From NCBI GenBank assembly GCA_046727855.1, contig JBKPDL010000148.1, forward strand, positions 1 to 54,373: a stretch of 54,373 nt of DNA, written 5' to 3'. A program made the position numbers and the translations under genes. Of the stretch, positions 23,371 to 31,684 are shown one piece after another. This DNA is from DASPWV01 sp046727855 (GTDB lineage: Bacteria; Acidobacteriota; Vicinamibacteria; Vicinamibacterales; UBA2999). How positions within the stretch are numbered: position 1 is the first letter of the stretch; every line of letters starts with the position of its first letter. Below the pieces are notes generated by a model that did no database searches, was not told where the DNA came from, and worked only from the letters and a program-made list of their open reading frames with translations.

Positions 23371-24511
23371 GCGCGAACACCGCGCGCCCACGCTTGTCGC
23401 GAAGCCACACGACTCGAGCTTCGATCCGTGGATTGACGTGCGCGATGAGCATCTCATTCACAACGCCAACGAAGTCGGACGGCTCGCGGGCGATCGTCCG
23501 ATCATGGCGGTGATAAAGAACGACGGTTACGGCCTCGGGTTGGTGCCGGTTGCGCGGGCGCTAGTGCGAGCGAAAGGCGTCAAAGGGCTCGCCGTGGTGA
23601 AGCTGCACGAAGCGCTCACGTTACGCGAAGCGGGGGTGACGGCTCCCATTCTGATGATGGGGCCGTTTGATCCCCGCGACGTTACCGAAATGCATGCGAA
23701 CGACATCATGCCGATGGTCTACACCCCGATCGGCGACGCGCTGGCGCGCGCGGCAGAGGGCGCCGGCCGGCCGATCACGATTCACGTCAAGATTGACACC
23801 GGCCTTGGTCGCGTCGGGGTGCCGTATCGCGAGGCGCCGGACCTCGTGCGTGATCTCGCCTCACGCAAGGGCGTCAGCATCGGCGGGCTGATGATGACGT
23901 TCACCGAAGATCAGACGTTCGATCAGGACCAGCTGCGCCGCTTCGAGTCGCTCGCCTCAGAGCTCAAGGCTGCGGGCGTGTCGATCGGCCTCCGCCACGC
24001 CGCATCGAGCTACACGCTGTTTCAACACGACAACGCGATGCTCGACATGGTGCGGCCGGGCATGGTCCTCTACGGCATCTTCCCCGAGGCGAAGTTCCGT
24101 GCGGCGTCGCGGCTCGAGTTGCGGCCTGCGCTCGCCTTCCGGACGCGAGTTCTCTACGTAAAGAAGCTCGCAGCCGGCGAGAGCGCCGGTTACGAGCGTG
24201 CGTATGTCGCAAAGCGCGACACCTGGATCGCGACGCTGCCTGTCGGTCACGCCGACGGCTGGCCGCGCGTCGCCGCGAAAGGGGCGAAGGTGCGCATCGG
24301 CACGGCGCTGTATCCAGTGATCGCTTCTGTGTCGGCAAGCCACACGCTCCTGGAGATCGGACCGGAGCCGGCGGTGCGGGTCGGCGATGTCGCGACGTTG
24401 TTTGATTGGCAGAGCGGTTCGCGGCCGGAGGACGTCTCAGCCGCATGTGGTGCGTCCGTCTACGACCTCACGATGCATCTCGCAGGGCATGTGAACAGAC
24501 GCGTCGTGTGA
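23297..24511 (+). CDS. alanine racemase family protein with Tat-like leader
   Basis: 404 residues; GGAGGAG lies 5 bases before the ATG. The fold-type III PLP site is MAVIKNDGYGLG with the PLP lysine K74; the opposing catalytic tyrosine is Y299 in ESAGYERAY, followed by ATLPVGHADGWPR (the usual GYADG has His for Tyr) and DMVRPGMVLYG. Length and motifs fit alanine racemases. Unlike housekeeping Alr, the protein begins MIEMTRRTFLALSGAMTPRW, a short twin-arginine leader, so it may be periplasmic like broad-spectrum racemases. The hydrophobic stretch is short, so export is not certain. A cofactor-loaded enzyme fits Tat export. It closes the EEP-TPR-membrane protein operon. Confidence 0.85.
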   Translation: MIEMTRRTFLALSGAMTPRWTGQGKREHRAPTLVAKPHDSSFDPWIDVRDEHLIHNANEVGRLAGDRPIMAVIKNDGYGLGLVPVARALVRAKGVKGLAVVKLHEALTLREAGVTAPILMMGPFDPRDVTEMHANDIMPMVYTPIGDALARAAEGAGRPITIHVKIDTGLGRVGVPYREAPDLVRDLASRKGVSIGGLMMTFTEDQTFDQDQLRRFESLASELKAAGVSIGLRHAASSYTLFQHDNAMLDMVRPGMVLYGIFPEAKFRAASRLELRPALAFRTRVLYVKKLAAGESAGYERAYVAKRDTWIATLPVGHADGWPRVAAKGAKVRIGTALYPVIASVSASHTLLEIGPEPAVRVGDVATLFDWQSGSRPEDVSAACGASVYDLTMHLAGHVNRRVV

Positions 24512-24599
24512 AAACGGGAAAAGGGGAAAAAGGGGTCTGACCCCTTTTCCCGCTCGCCGTGCACCGGAAAAAGGGGTCAGACCCCTTTTTCCCCTTCAC
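24508..24599. terminator. bidirectional hairpin terminator made of two inverted GGGGTCWGACCCC palindromes
   Basis: Two copies of the palindrome (24527-24548 and 24568-24590) lie in opposite orientation inside a larger inverted repeat whose outer arms are GTGAA (24508-24512) and TTCAC (24595-24599). The TGA stops of both convergent genes, the racemase and mbfA, fall inside those outer arms. T-runs follow the hairpins on both strands, so termination in both directions is plausible. Confidence 0.75.
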
Positions 24600-25555
24600 G
24601 CGCTCCCGATCAGAATTCCAGAGATGAACACCAACACTCCGCCGACCACGACTTGAAACGTCGCCTGCAGCAACGGCGTGTCCATGTAGCGATAGCGAAT
24701 CCACGAGATCGCCGCGAGCTCGATCGCGACGACGACCACGGCCAACACCATTGCGGCACGGAAATCCGGGATGAGGAACGGCAACGTGTGCCCGATCCCG
24801 CCGATTGTGGTCATGACGCCGCATACCGTTCCGCGCAGCGCCGGCTGTCCACGTCCGGTCAGCGAGCCATCGTCGGATAGCGCTTCGGCAAATCCCATCG
24901 AGATTCCGGCGCCGACCGACGCCGCGATGCCGACGAGAAACGCGTCCCAACTGTCGCGTGTGGCGAAGGCGGCGGCAAAGAGCGGCGCCAGCGTCGAGAC
25001 CGAACCGTCCATCAGGCCGGCGAGCGCCGGCTGGACAATCTGCAGCACGAATAGGCGCCGCTTCGTTTCGTCTTCTTCGCTGCGCACCTCCTCGGGTCGA
25101 AGCTCGCGGTCGAGCGATTGCGCTGCCGCCGCGTGCTTTCGCTCCTCGAGCGCGAGGTCGGAAAGCAGCTTGCGAATTGGCGCATCCGACACGCGGCTCG
25201 CCGCTCGTTCGTAGAATCGCCGCACTTCCAGCTCCATCTCCTCCACGGCGGTGCGCGCCGCGTCGACGCGCAGCGGATAAGACATCCACACAGGCCGGCG
25301 TTCGATAAAGCCCTTCACGTCGTGGCGTCGAATAAGCGGGATGTGCTCGCCAAATCGCGCGCGGTAAAGATCGATCAACCGGCGCCGGTGTCCGGATTCT
25401 TCGGTCCGCATCTCTTCGAACCACTTCGACGTCGCGGGATAGTGCTCGCGAAAACCCTCGGCGTAGTCAGCGTACGTGCGCTCGTGTTCTTCTTCGAGCG
25501 CAATGGCGAGCGCGAGGACGTCACGCTCCGAAAGATCTTTGAACGCTTTTCGCAT
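24596..25555 (-). CDS. mbfA: membrane-bound ferritin / VIT1-type iron exporter (MbfA family)
   Basis: 319 residues. The N-terminal half is a ferritin-like four-helix bundle with di-iron ligands: LEEEHERTYADY, EEMRTEESGHRRRL and a second pair, EEMELEVRRFYERA and LALEERKHAAAA. The C-terminal half is a VIT1/CCC1 domain with about five helices, including LAGLMDGSVSTLAPLFAAAFA, VGIAASVGAGISMGFAEALSD and LLQATFQVVVGGVLVFISGIL. This fusion is the erythrin-vacuolar iron transport family; MbfA in alphaproteobacteria exports iron and protects from peroxide stress. The start is 3 bases after the zwf stop, so both are probably one transcript, pairing NADPH supply with iron/oxidative stress. Confidence 0.92.
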   Translation of the reverse strand: MRKAFKDLSERDVLALAIALEEEHERTYADYAEGFREHYPATSKWFEEMRTEESGHRRRLIDLYRARFGEHIPLIRRHDVKGFIERRPVWMSYPLRVDAARTAVEEMELEVRRFYERAASRVSDAPIRKLLSDLALEERKHAAAAQSLDRELRPEEVRSEEDETKRRLFVLQIVQPALAGLMDGSVSTLAPLFAAAFATRDSWDAFLVGIAASVGAGISMGFAEALSDDGSLTGRGQPALRGTVCGVMTTIGGIGHTLPFLIPDFRAAMVLAVVVVAIELAAISWIRYRYMDTPLLQATFQVVVGGVLVFISGILIGSA

Positions 25556-25558
25556 TGG

Positions 25559-26998
25559 CTATAACGGTCTCCACTTCCTGCCATCACGCGCGAGCATTGC
25601 GTCGGCCTCCTTCGGGCCGGGCGCCCCGGCGGCATAGCGCGCCAGATCACAACGGCCCTCGCTCCACCCCTGCACGATCTGATCGACGATGCCCCAGCTG
25701 GCCTCGACGATATCGGCGCGTTTGAACAGACTGCGATCACCCGTCATCGCATCGTAGAGCAGCGTCTCGTACCCGGTTTGATGCTCCACGCCGAAATAGT
25801 CCTCGTAATTGAACCGCATCTCGACGGCGCTCGCCGTGACTTCGGGACCCGGCACTTTGGCCTCCAGGCGCAGCTTGATGCTTTCTTCAGGTTGAATCGA
25901 GATGACGAGCTGATTCGGTTCCGGCGCGGTCATCGACGCCTGTCGAAACAGCGCCAGCGGCGGTTGCTTGAACTCGATCAGCACCTCGCTGCGCTTGACG
26001 CGGAGGCGCTTGCCCGTGCGCAGATAAAACGGCACGCCAGCCCAGCGCCAGTTGTCGAGCGAGAGCTTGAATGCCGCGTAGGTTTCTGTGCGCGACTGCG
26101 GATTCACTCGCGGTTCTTCGCGATAGCCGTGCACGCTCGCGCCGTTCATCTGCCCGGCAACGTATTGCGCACGGACCGTCGTCACTCCGCAATCCTCCGG
26201 CGCAAGCGGGTCAATCGCCTCGAGCACCTTGATCTGTTCATTGTGCAGCGCCTCGGGCACGAGCGAGCTCGGCGGCTCCATCGCCGTGAGCGCCAGGATT
26301 TGAAAGAGATGATTCGGCACCATGTCGCGCAGCGCGCCGGCCTGGTCGTAGTACGACCCGCGCGTTTCAACGCCCAGTGTTTCGGCCACCGTGATCTGCA
26401 CGTGATCGATGTAGCGGCGGTTCCAGATCGGCTCGAAGATGCCGTTGCCAAAGCGAAACACAAGGATGTTCTGAACCGTCTCCTTCCCCAGGTAATGATC
26501 GATTCGGTAGATCTGCGATTCGCGCATCACCGCTCGCAATCGGCGATTGAGCTCGCACGCCGAAGCCAGGTCGGTGCCGAACGGCTTTTCCACGATCACG
26601 CGCCGCCAGCCGTTGGATTCCTTGAGCAGACCACGCGCCGCCAGCCGCTCGCAGATGTTGAGAAACTGCTCCGGCGCCGTCGCGAGATAAAAGAGAAGGT
26701 TGCCGCCCTTCGCGGCGGACAGCCGCGCCGCGAGGTGATCCCACGCCGGGTCGTCGTCAAAATCGCCGGCGACGTATTCGAACGGCACCTGAAATAGCGG
26801 GCGCAGATCTTTCTCAGCACCTGCGGTTCGAGCGAACCCGACCACGGCGAAGTCGCTCGACAACAGTCCTTGCGCCGCGAGATTGTTGATGGCGGGCGCA
26901 AGCAGACGCCTGGTGAGGTCGCCAGTCACGCCAAAAATCACCATCGTGCACGGATCGGCAGGCGGGAGTGTATAGTTCGCGGTTCGGCGGTCAGTCAC
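25559..26998 (-). CDS. zwf: glucose-6-phosphate 1-dehydrogenase
   Basis: 479 residues, normal length. The nucleotide site is MVIFGVTGDLTRRLL (residues 19-33) and the active-site signature is R165-IDHYLGK172, with FRFGNGIFEPIWNRRYID after it. The enzyme oxidises glucose 6-phosphate to 6-phosphogluconolactone and makes NADPH in the cytoplasm. The GTG at 26998 is chosen because family members have a 15-25 residue lead-in and a Pro-Asp-Pro-Cys before the first strand. TAGAGT lies 6 bases upstream of this GTG and there is no Shine-Dalgarno site, so a leaderless transcript is possible. The start codon directly abuts that of the divergent amidohydrolase. It is followed by mbfA. Confidence 0.93.
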   Translation of the reverse strand: MTDRRTANYTLPPADPCTMVIFGVTGDLTRRLLAPAINNLAAQGLLSSDFAVVGFARTAGAEKDLRPLFQVPFEYVAGDFDDDPAWDHLAARLSAAKGGNLLFYLATAPEQFLNICERLAARGLLKESNGWRRVIVEKPFGTDLASACELNRRLRAVMRESQIYRIDHYLGKETVQNILVFRFGNGIFEPIWNRRYIDHVQITVAETLGVETRGSYYDQAGALRDMVPNHLFQILALTAMEPPSSLVPEALHNEQIKVLEAIDPLAPEDCGVTTVRAQYVAGQMNGASVHGYREEPRVNPQSRTETYAAFKLSLDNWRWAGVPFYLRTGKRLRVKRSEVLIEFKQPPLALFRQASMTAPEPNQLVISIQPEESIKLRLEAKVPGPEVTASAVEMRFNYEDYFGVEHQTGYETLLYDAMTGDRSLFKRADIVEASWGIVDQIVQGWSEGRCDLARYAAGAPGPKEADAMLARDGRKWRPL

Positions 26999-28234
26999 AT
27001 GAAAACTCTATCTCGCCTTGCCTTCGCCTTTGCGCTGGTGAGCGTCTCGAGGGCCAATAGCTCGGCCGAAACGGTGGCGATCCGATTCGGGCAACTCTGG
27101 GATGGTTCGCGCGTCGTCAAGGACGCCGTCGTGGTGGTAGAAGGCACTCGCATCGCGGCTGTCGCCGACTCGGTGCCGACGGGCGCGCGGGTGATCGACT
27201 TGCGGCGTTTCACCGGACTGCCTGGTCTGATCGATTTGCACACCCACATCACCTATTACTGGGACCGTACACCCGGCACGCGTCCGCGAGGACAGCGGCG
27301 GCTGCCGGCGGTAACCGTGTTCCTTGCCGAGGACAACGCCCGCCGCACGCTCGAAACCGGGGTGACGACGGTGCGCGATCTCAACGCCTCTGCCGATACC
27401 GACTTTGCCATGCGTGAGCTCACCCGCACCGGAGCGATGATCGGCCCGCGCATCATCGCGTCAGGACAAGGCATTTCCGCGCGGCAAGGCGCCGCTCCTG
27501 ATCCGGAGGCCATGCGCAAGCTGGTGGACGATCGCATCAAAGCTGGCGCCGACTGGATCAAGGTCTTCGGCTCGCGCGGAGGGTTCGAGAGCGTCGACGG
27601 AACGCAGACAGTCACGTTCGAAGAGATGAAAGCGATCGTCGACGCCGCGCACGCGCAGGGGAAAAAGGTCGCGATTCACTCGTATGGCGCATCGGGCGTC
27701 CATGACGCGGTGCGGGCCGGCGCTGATTCCGTCGAACACGGTGCTGACGTGGACGACGAGACATTCGCGGAAATGGTAAAGCGCGGGACCGTGTGGGTGC
27801 CAACGATCGATCACAATCGCTACTACATCGATGCCAAAGACGAGTACGGCTTCGCACCCGGTTCCGAAACGGCCCTCAAGGACTACATCGATCGCAATTT
27901 CGCTGCGCTCACACGCGCCGTCAAGGCGGGTGTGAAGATCGGAATGGGCTCCGACGCGGTGTATTCGATGTTCGGTCAGAACACTCGCGAGCTCGGGTGG
28001 TTCGTCAAAGCCGGCTTGACGCCCGAGCAGGCGCTCGCAAGCGCGACCACCACCGCCGCAGCGTTACTGGGGCTGGAAAAGGATCTCGGCCGCGTGGCGC
28101 CCGGCTATCTGGCCGACATCATCGCGGTCGAGGGCAACCCACTCGACACAATCGACGTGCTGTTTACCAACGTTCGCTGGGTGATGCGCGAGGGGAAAGT
28201 CGTCGTCGATCGTTTATTGCCCCCCAGGCGGTAA
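26999..28234 (+). CDS. exported amidohydrolase (prolidase/imidazolonepropionase-like)
   Basis: 411 residues. A signal peptide (LSRLAFAFALVSVSRANSSA) precedes a metal-dependent hydrolase barrel. The metal ligands seen are H81-x-H83 in LIDLHTHITYYW, the carboxylated-lysine region WIKVFGSRG, VAIHSYGASG and SVEHGADVDD, and the aspartate in GMGSDAVYS; the C-terminal GYLADIIAVEGNPL restores the beta-sandwich. Such exported enzymes act on Xaa-Pro or N-acyl dipeptides, but the substrate is not defined. TATAGT at 26971-26976 could be its -10 box. The 3' end overlaps the convergent amidase gene by 21 bases. Confidence 0.88.
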   Translation: MKTLSRLAFAFALVSVSRANSSAETVAIRFGQLWDGSRVVKDAVVVVEGTRIAAVADSVPTGARVIDLRRFTGLPGLIDLHTHITYYWDRTPGTRPRGQRRLPAVTVFLAEDNARRTLETGVTTVRDLNASADTDFAMRELTRTGAMIGPRIIASGQGISARQGAAPDPEAMRKLVDDRIKAGADWIKVFGSRGGFESVDGTQTVTFEEMKAIVDAAHAQGKKVAIHSYGASGVHDAVRAGADSVEHGADVDDETFAEMVKRGTVWVPTIDHNRYYIDAKDEYGFAPGSETALKDYIDRNFAALTRAVKAGVKIGMGSDAVYSMFGQNTRELGWFVKAGLTPEQALASATTTAAALLGLEKDLGRVAPGYLADIIAVEGNPLDTIDVLFTNVRWVMREGKVVVDRLLPPRR

Positions 28235-30118
28235 CCGTTCGATTGTCAAGTCGATCGTCGAGCCACGCGCGGTGAAGATTCTTGCAAGCATTCGCCCGGC
28301 TTCGAGCTCACGGCGATCGACGTACGACAAAGTGACCGTACCGGACGCACGCGAGTCGGGCGCACGAAGCAACTCGTGCACTGCAGCACCAGGCTTCTCT
28401 TTGCTACCGCGGTGAAGCCAGATTGCCACGACCGACTCACGACCCTTTTCAACATTTGCTTCGTACTTCAATTGGCTCGTCGTGCGGTCGTATTCAAATT
28501 TGAACGAAACGTCCAACGCATTCGCGGCCGGAGTGCCACCCGCAGTCCCCATGTGAATGCCGGTCGGCGTCGGGGCTTTGCCATCGACGAGCGCTGGCGT
28601 GCTGAACGGCGCGCGCCGCAGCTTTAGCGTTTCCTCGATTCCAAGTCCGAGCGAAAGCAGCTGCGTTTCGCTCCACGGCGGGCCGAGGAGATCCATCCCG
28701 ACCGGCAGGCCATCGTCCGTCCACGCGGCCGGCAGGCCAAGCGCCGGCAGGCCTGAATGCGCGCTCAGCGAGCAATTCGTTCCGCCTTGCGCGTCGCCGA
28801 TTCGCGCCGGCTTACGGCGTAGCGTCGGATAAACGAGCGCCGACAACCGATGCTCCTCCATCACTGCAACGGCGGCGTCGCGAATCGCGACGCGCTTCAC
28901 ACGCGCACGCCGCTCGGCATCCATGCCACGCCGCTCGACGTTGTTGCGCGCGCGGAACGTCCCCTCGAGCGCGAGGTGATACATGCCGCGATCGAGAATC
29001 TCGGCGAGCGACTTCACCGGCGCATCGGGATGTCGGGCGAGGTAATCCGCGAGATCGAACTTGAACTCGGCGTTGATCAGACTGCTGTCGCGGAGCAGAT
29101 CGTCGAGCCCGGGAATCATCACATCGATCACATCGGCGCCCGCCTGCTTCAACGCCTCGAGCGACTTGTTGAGCGCTGTGGTGACTTCCTGATCCTCCGG
29201 CGCGCCGCCGAAGAGCGTGCGAACGACGCCAAGTCGCGCGCCTTTCAACGCGCCGCGCACCAGGGCGTCGCGATACGACGCGGGGATGTGACCGCTGCCT
29301 TCCCTGGTGCTCGCGTCCGCCGGATCAGCACCGACGGTGGCGTCGAGCATGACAACGAGATCCGCAATCGAGCGCGCGATCGGTCCGACGATGTCCTGCG
29401 TACTCGAGAGCGGAACGATTCCGGTGCGGCTTGAAAGCCCCTGCGTCCCGCGCAGACCGACGAGGTTGTTGTGCGACGCCGGGTTTCGAATTGAGCCGCA
29501 CGTGTCACTTCCCATCCCCGCAGCGGCAAAGTTGGCCGCAACGGCCGCACCGGTGCCGCCGCTCGATCCGCCAGGATTTCTGTCGAGGTCGTACGGATTT
29601 CGCGTTTGTCCAAATCTCGAGCCCGTGGTCGTGATGCCAGCCGCGAGCTCGTGCATGTTCGTCTTGCCCAGAATCACCGCACCGGCGTCACGCAGTTTCT
29701 GGACTTGAAAGGCGTCGCTCCGCGGATGAAACGTGGCGAGCGCCATCGACCCGGCGCTTGTCGCCATCTCGATCGTTTCGTAGTTGTCCTTCACCAGCAC
29801 AGGGATGCCGTGGAGCGGGCCGCGTATTTTCCCCGCGGCGCGCTCGACGTCGCGTGCCGCCGCGATCGCCGGCGCTTCTGGGTTGAGCGCGACGATGGCA
29901 TTGAGCGCAGGTCCTTGCTTGTCGTAGGCGGCGATGCGTGCCAGGTACGCCTCCACCAGTTGCCGCGAAGTCACAGTGCCCGCAGCGAGAGCGGCCTCGA
30001 GCTCGGCGATCGACTTCTCGGTCACGTCGAACTGATCGGCGCGGCGCTGTTGCGTGATGGCGCGATCGGATGCGAAAAAACACCAAAGAACCACAAACGT
30101 CCAAAAAGACCGTCGCAT
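28214..30118 (-). CDS. exported amidase (amidase-signature family) with extra C-terminal beta domain
   Basis: 634 residues from the ATG at 30118, where a signal peptide begins (MRRSFWTFVVLWCFFASDRA). The Ser-cisSer-Lys triad is visible: K110 in GIPVLVKDNYE, the serines at 185-186 in NPGGSSGGTG, and the nucleophile S209 in GSDTCGSIRNPAS. The family hydrolyses amide bonds and includes GatA, but a signal peptide excludes tRNA amidation. Residues about 535-634 form an extra beta-rich domain (SFKFEYDRTTSQLKYEANV, then GTVTLSYVDRRELEAGRML) that loosely resembles CHRD-type domains; this is tentative. It ends inside the neighbouring amidohydrolase gene. Confidence 0.88.
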   Translation of the reverse strand: MRRSFWTFVVLWCFFASDRAITQQRRADQFDVTEKSIAELEAALAAGTVTSRQLVEAYLARIAAYDKQGPALNAIVALNPEAPAIAAARDVERAAGKIRGPLHGIPVLVKDNYETIEMATSAGSMALATFHPRSDAFQVQKLRDAGAVILGKTNMHELAAGITTTGSRFGQTRNPYDLDRNPGGSSGGTGAAVAANFAAAGMGSDTCGSIRNPASHNNLVGLRGTQGLSSRTGIVPLSSTQDIVGPIARSIADLVVMLDATVGADPADASTREGSGHIPASYRDALVRGALKGARLGVVRTLFGGAPEDQEVTTALNKSLEALKQAGADVIDVMIPGLDDLLRDSSLINAEFKFDLADYLARHPDAPVKSLAEILDRGMYHLALEGTFRARNNVERRGMDAERRARVKRVAIRDAAVAVMEEHRLSALVYPTLRRKPARIGDAQGGTNCSLSAHSGLPALGLPAAWTDDGLPVGMDLLGPPWSETQLLSLGLGIEETLKLRRAPFSTPALVDGKAPTPTGIHMGTAGGTPAANALDVSFKFEYDRTTSQLKYEANVEKGRESVVAIWLHRGSKEKPGAAVHELLRAPDSRASGTVTLSYVDRRELEAGRMLARIFTARGSTIDLTIERLPPGGQ

Positions 30119-30188
30119 GCGTGCTCCCGTAGTGTGGTGCGAGTGTAACGAATATAGTTTGGCGTGAGTGGCCCGTCGGAGACGAAGA

Positions 30189-31019
30189 ATGTGGTTGATT
30201 CTGCTGATTGTAGTCATCGGCGCGCTCTTCGTTCTCGTTCGGGTTTATCAGGCGCAGTTGGCCTTCTTCCCGACCCGCGGTGAGAACGAAACTCCCACCA
30301 GCGTCGGCGTCCCGTTCACGGCGGAAACGATCACGACGGCAGACGGAGAACGGCTGCGCCTGTGGCATCTCCCGGTGGAGCGTGCCCGCGCCCAGGTCGT
30401 GTACTTCCACGGCAACGGCGGCAACCTGTCGCTGTGGCTCGATCTGCTCGTCCAGCTGCCGCGCCACGGATTTGAAGTGGTGGCGGTCGATTATCGCGGT
30501 TACGGGCTCAGCACCGGCGTGCCATCGGAGACAGGGCTTTATCGCGACGTGGACGCCGTGCTCGAGTTCTTTCGGCGGATCCGCCGCGCCGGCGTACCTG
30601 CGATCTATTGGGGCCGTTCACTCGGCACGACGATGGCCGCGTACGCTGCGGCCGCGGACAAACCGGATGGGGTGATTCTCGAGTCGGGTTTTCCTTCGAT
30701 GCGCGCGGTCGCGCGATCGGATCCGCTGCTCTGGGCGTTGTCCTGGTTCTCGAGTTATCAATTTCCGACGGCGCGCTGGATGGCGAGATCACAGGTGCCG
30801 GCGCTTGTACTGCATGGCGATGACGACAACGTGATTCCGTACGCGCTCGGCCGCGAACTTTACGCACAACTGTCCGGACCGAAGCAGTTCGTGACGATCG
30901 AAGGCGGCGATCACAACGATGCGGCGCCGCCCAACCCCGACAAGTACTGGCAGGCCATCGAGACGTTTGCACACACACTCGCTGCGTCGCCTGTGGCGCA
31001 CCCAATTTCACGCCGATGA
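30189..31019 (+). CDS. membrane-anchored alpha/beta hydrolase (ABHD13/17-like)
   Basis: 276 residues. GGAG at 30178-30181 lies 7 bases before the ATG at 30189, which is preferred over a GTG at 30168. One N-terminal helix (MWLILLIVVIGALFVLV) is followed by the hydrolase core: VYFHGNGGNLSLW (oxyanion region), VDYRGYGLSTG, the nucleophile elbow YWGRSLGTTMA, the acid in LVLHGDDDNVIP, and the histidine in EGGDHNDAAP. This set matches the ABHD13/17 and YfhR-like serine hydrolases, acting near the membrane on esters or thioesters. Its stop overlaps the start of a small zinc-ribbon gene (ATGA). Confidence 0.88.
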   Translation: MWLILLIVVIGALFVLVRVYQAQLAFFPTRGENETPTSVGVPFTAETITTADGERLRLWHLPVERARAQVVYFHGNGGNLSLWLDLLVQLPRHGFEVVAVDYRGYGLSTGVPSETGLYRDVDAVLEFFRRIRRAGVPAIYWGRSLGTTMAAYAAAADKPDGVILESGFPSMRAVARSDPLLWALSWFSSYQFPTARWMARSQVPALVLHGDDDNVIPYALGRELYAQLSGPKQFVTIEGGDHNDAAPPNPDKYWQAIETFAHTLAASPVAHPISRR

Positions 31020-31192
31020 AGAGCAGCGTGAAGCCGCCAACCCGTACAGGAGGTACGGCACGCCGGATTGCGTGCCATTACTGCGGCTCAGCCTCGACGA
31101 TCGTCCTCGATCGTCGTGGTTCGCGCGTGCTGCGCCATTGTCCGGCCTGCAAGCTGTCGTGGGTAGAAGAGGAAACGGAGCGGCAAGCGTGA
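31016..31192 (+). CDS. 58-residue zinc-ribbon protein, translationally coupled
   Basis: The ATG overlaps the TGA of the hydrolase gene (ATGA at 31016-31019). The 58 residues contain a basic leader (MKSSVKPPTRTGGTARR), then a treble/zinc ribbon: C-H-Y-C-G, about 17 residues with IVLDRRGSRVLRH, then C-P-A-C-K-L-S-W, ending in an acidic tail. The two CxxC knuckles in the right spacing make it a likely zinc-binding protein. No longer frame competes on this strand. Function unknown; possibly a partner of the hydrolase or a nucleic-acid binder. Confidence 0.65.
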   Translation: MKSSVKPPTRTGGTARRIACHYCGSASTIVLDRRGSRVLRHCPACKLSWVEEETERQA

Positions 31193-31235
31193 TTGTGACT
31201 TGCCGCCACGGGACCATTCCATTAGTCGGTGGCCG

Positions 31236-31607
31236 CTATTTTTTCAATTCCACCACGATCACTTCCATCGGCTCCTTGCCTCTGTTCAGATCGCCGTGTT
31301 GCTGCCCCGGCGGGTCGACGCCGAGCCAGTATGCTTTGCCCGACTCCCACTTCTCCTGATGCGTGGTCTTGCCGTTGGCATCGACGATGTCGAGCGTGCC
31401 GCCCTTGAGCGCCACGATGGTGCGCCCATGATCATGGCGATGGAGTGCCAGCGGCTGGTTCGGCATGATGATCGACTTCCACACTTTGACCTGCTCGTTT
31501 TCAAACTGCGGCTCGCGGCGCGTGCCGCCGGCCTGCTGCTGCAGCGCACCGACCACGACACCAGCCGCAAACACAAAGCCCAACACCGCTACGGATTTCG
31601 AATCCAT
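31236..31607 (-). CDS. cupin-fold protein with N-terminal anchor
   Basis: 123 residues; GGAGGAG stands 5 bases before the ATG. A hydrophobic segment (VAVLGFVFAAGVVVGAL) serves as signal or anchor. The cupin core is PLALHRHDHGRTIVALKGG with the metal-type histidines, then DIVDANGKTTHQEKWESGKA and QHGDLNRGKEPMEVIVVEL. Small cupins bind a metal or a small molecule; no ligand can be named. It is the only gene between the zinc-ribbon gene and a dispersed palindrome. Confidence 0.78.
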   Translation of the reverse strand: MDSKSVAVLGFVFAAGVVVGALQQQAGGTRREPQFENEQVKVWKSIIMPNQPLALHRHDHGRTIVALKGGTLDIVDANGKTTHQEKWESGKAYWLGVDPPGQQHGDLNRGKEPMEVIVVELKK

Positions 31608-31624
31608 GTGCTCCTCCGGTGAAC

Positions 31625-31649
31625 GGCCGGCCTGAAGGTCGGCCTCTAC
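31625..31649. repeat. extragenic palindrome (GGCCGGCCT-GA-AGGTCGGCC, then TCTAC)
   Basis: Nine-base arms with one mismatch around GA, followed by CTCTAC. It is a variant of the palindromes at 11503 and 43962 and lies in the spacer between two minus-strand genes. A further half-site GGCCGGCC is at 31688-31695. Confidence 0.65.
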
Positions 31650-31684
31650 AGGTGATCGGCCAGATCCCCTGTGGCGACCGGGAT

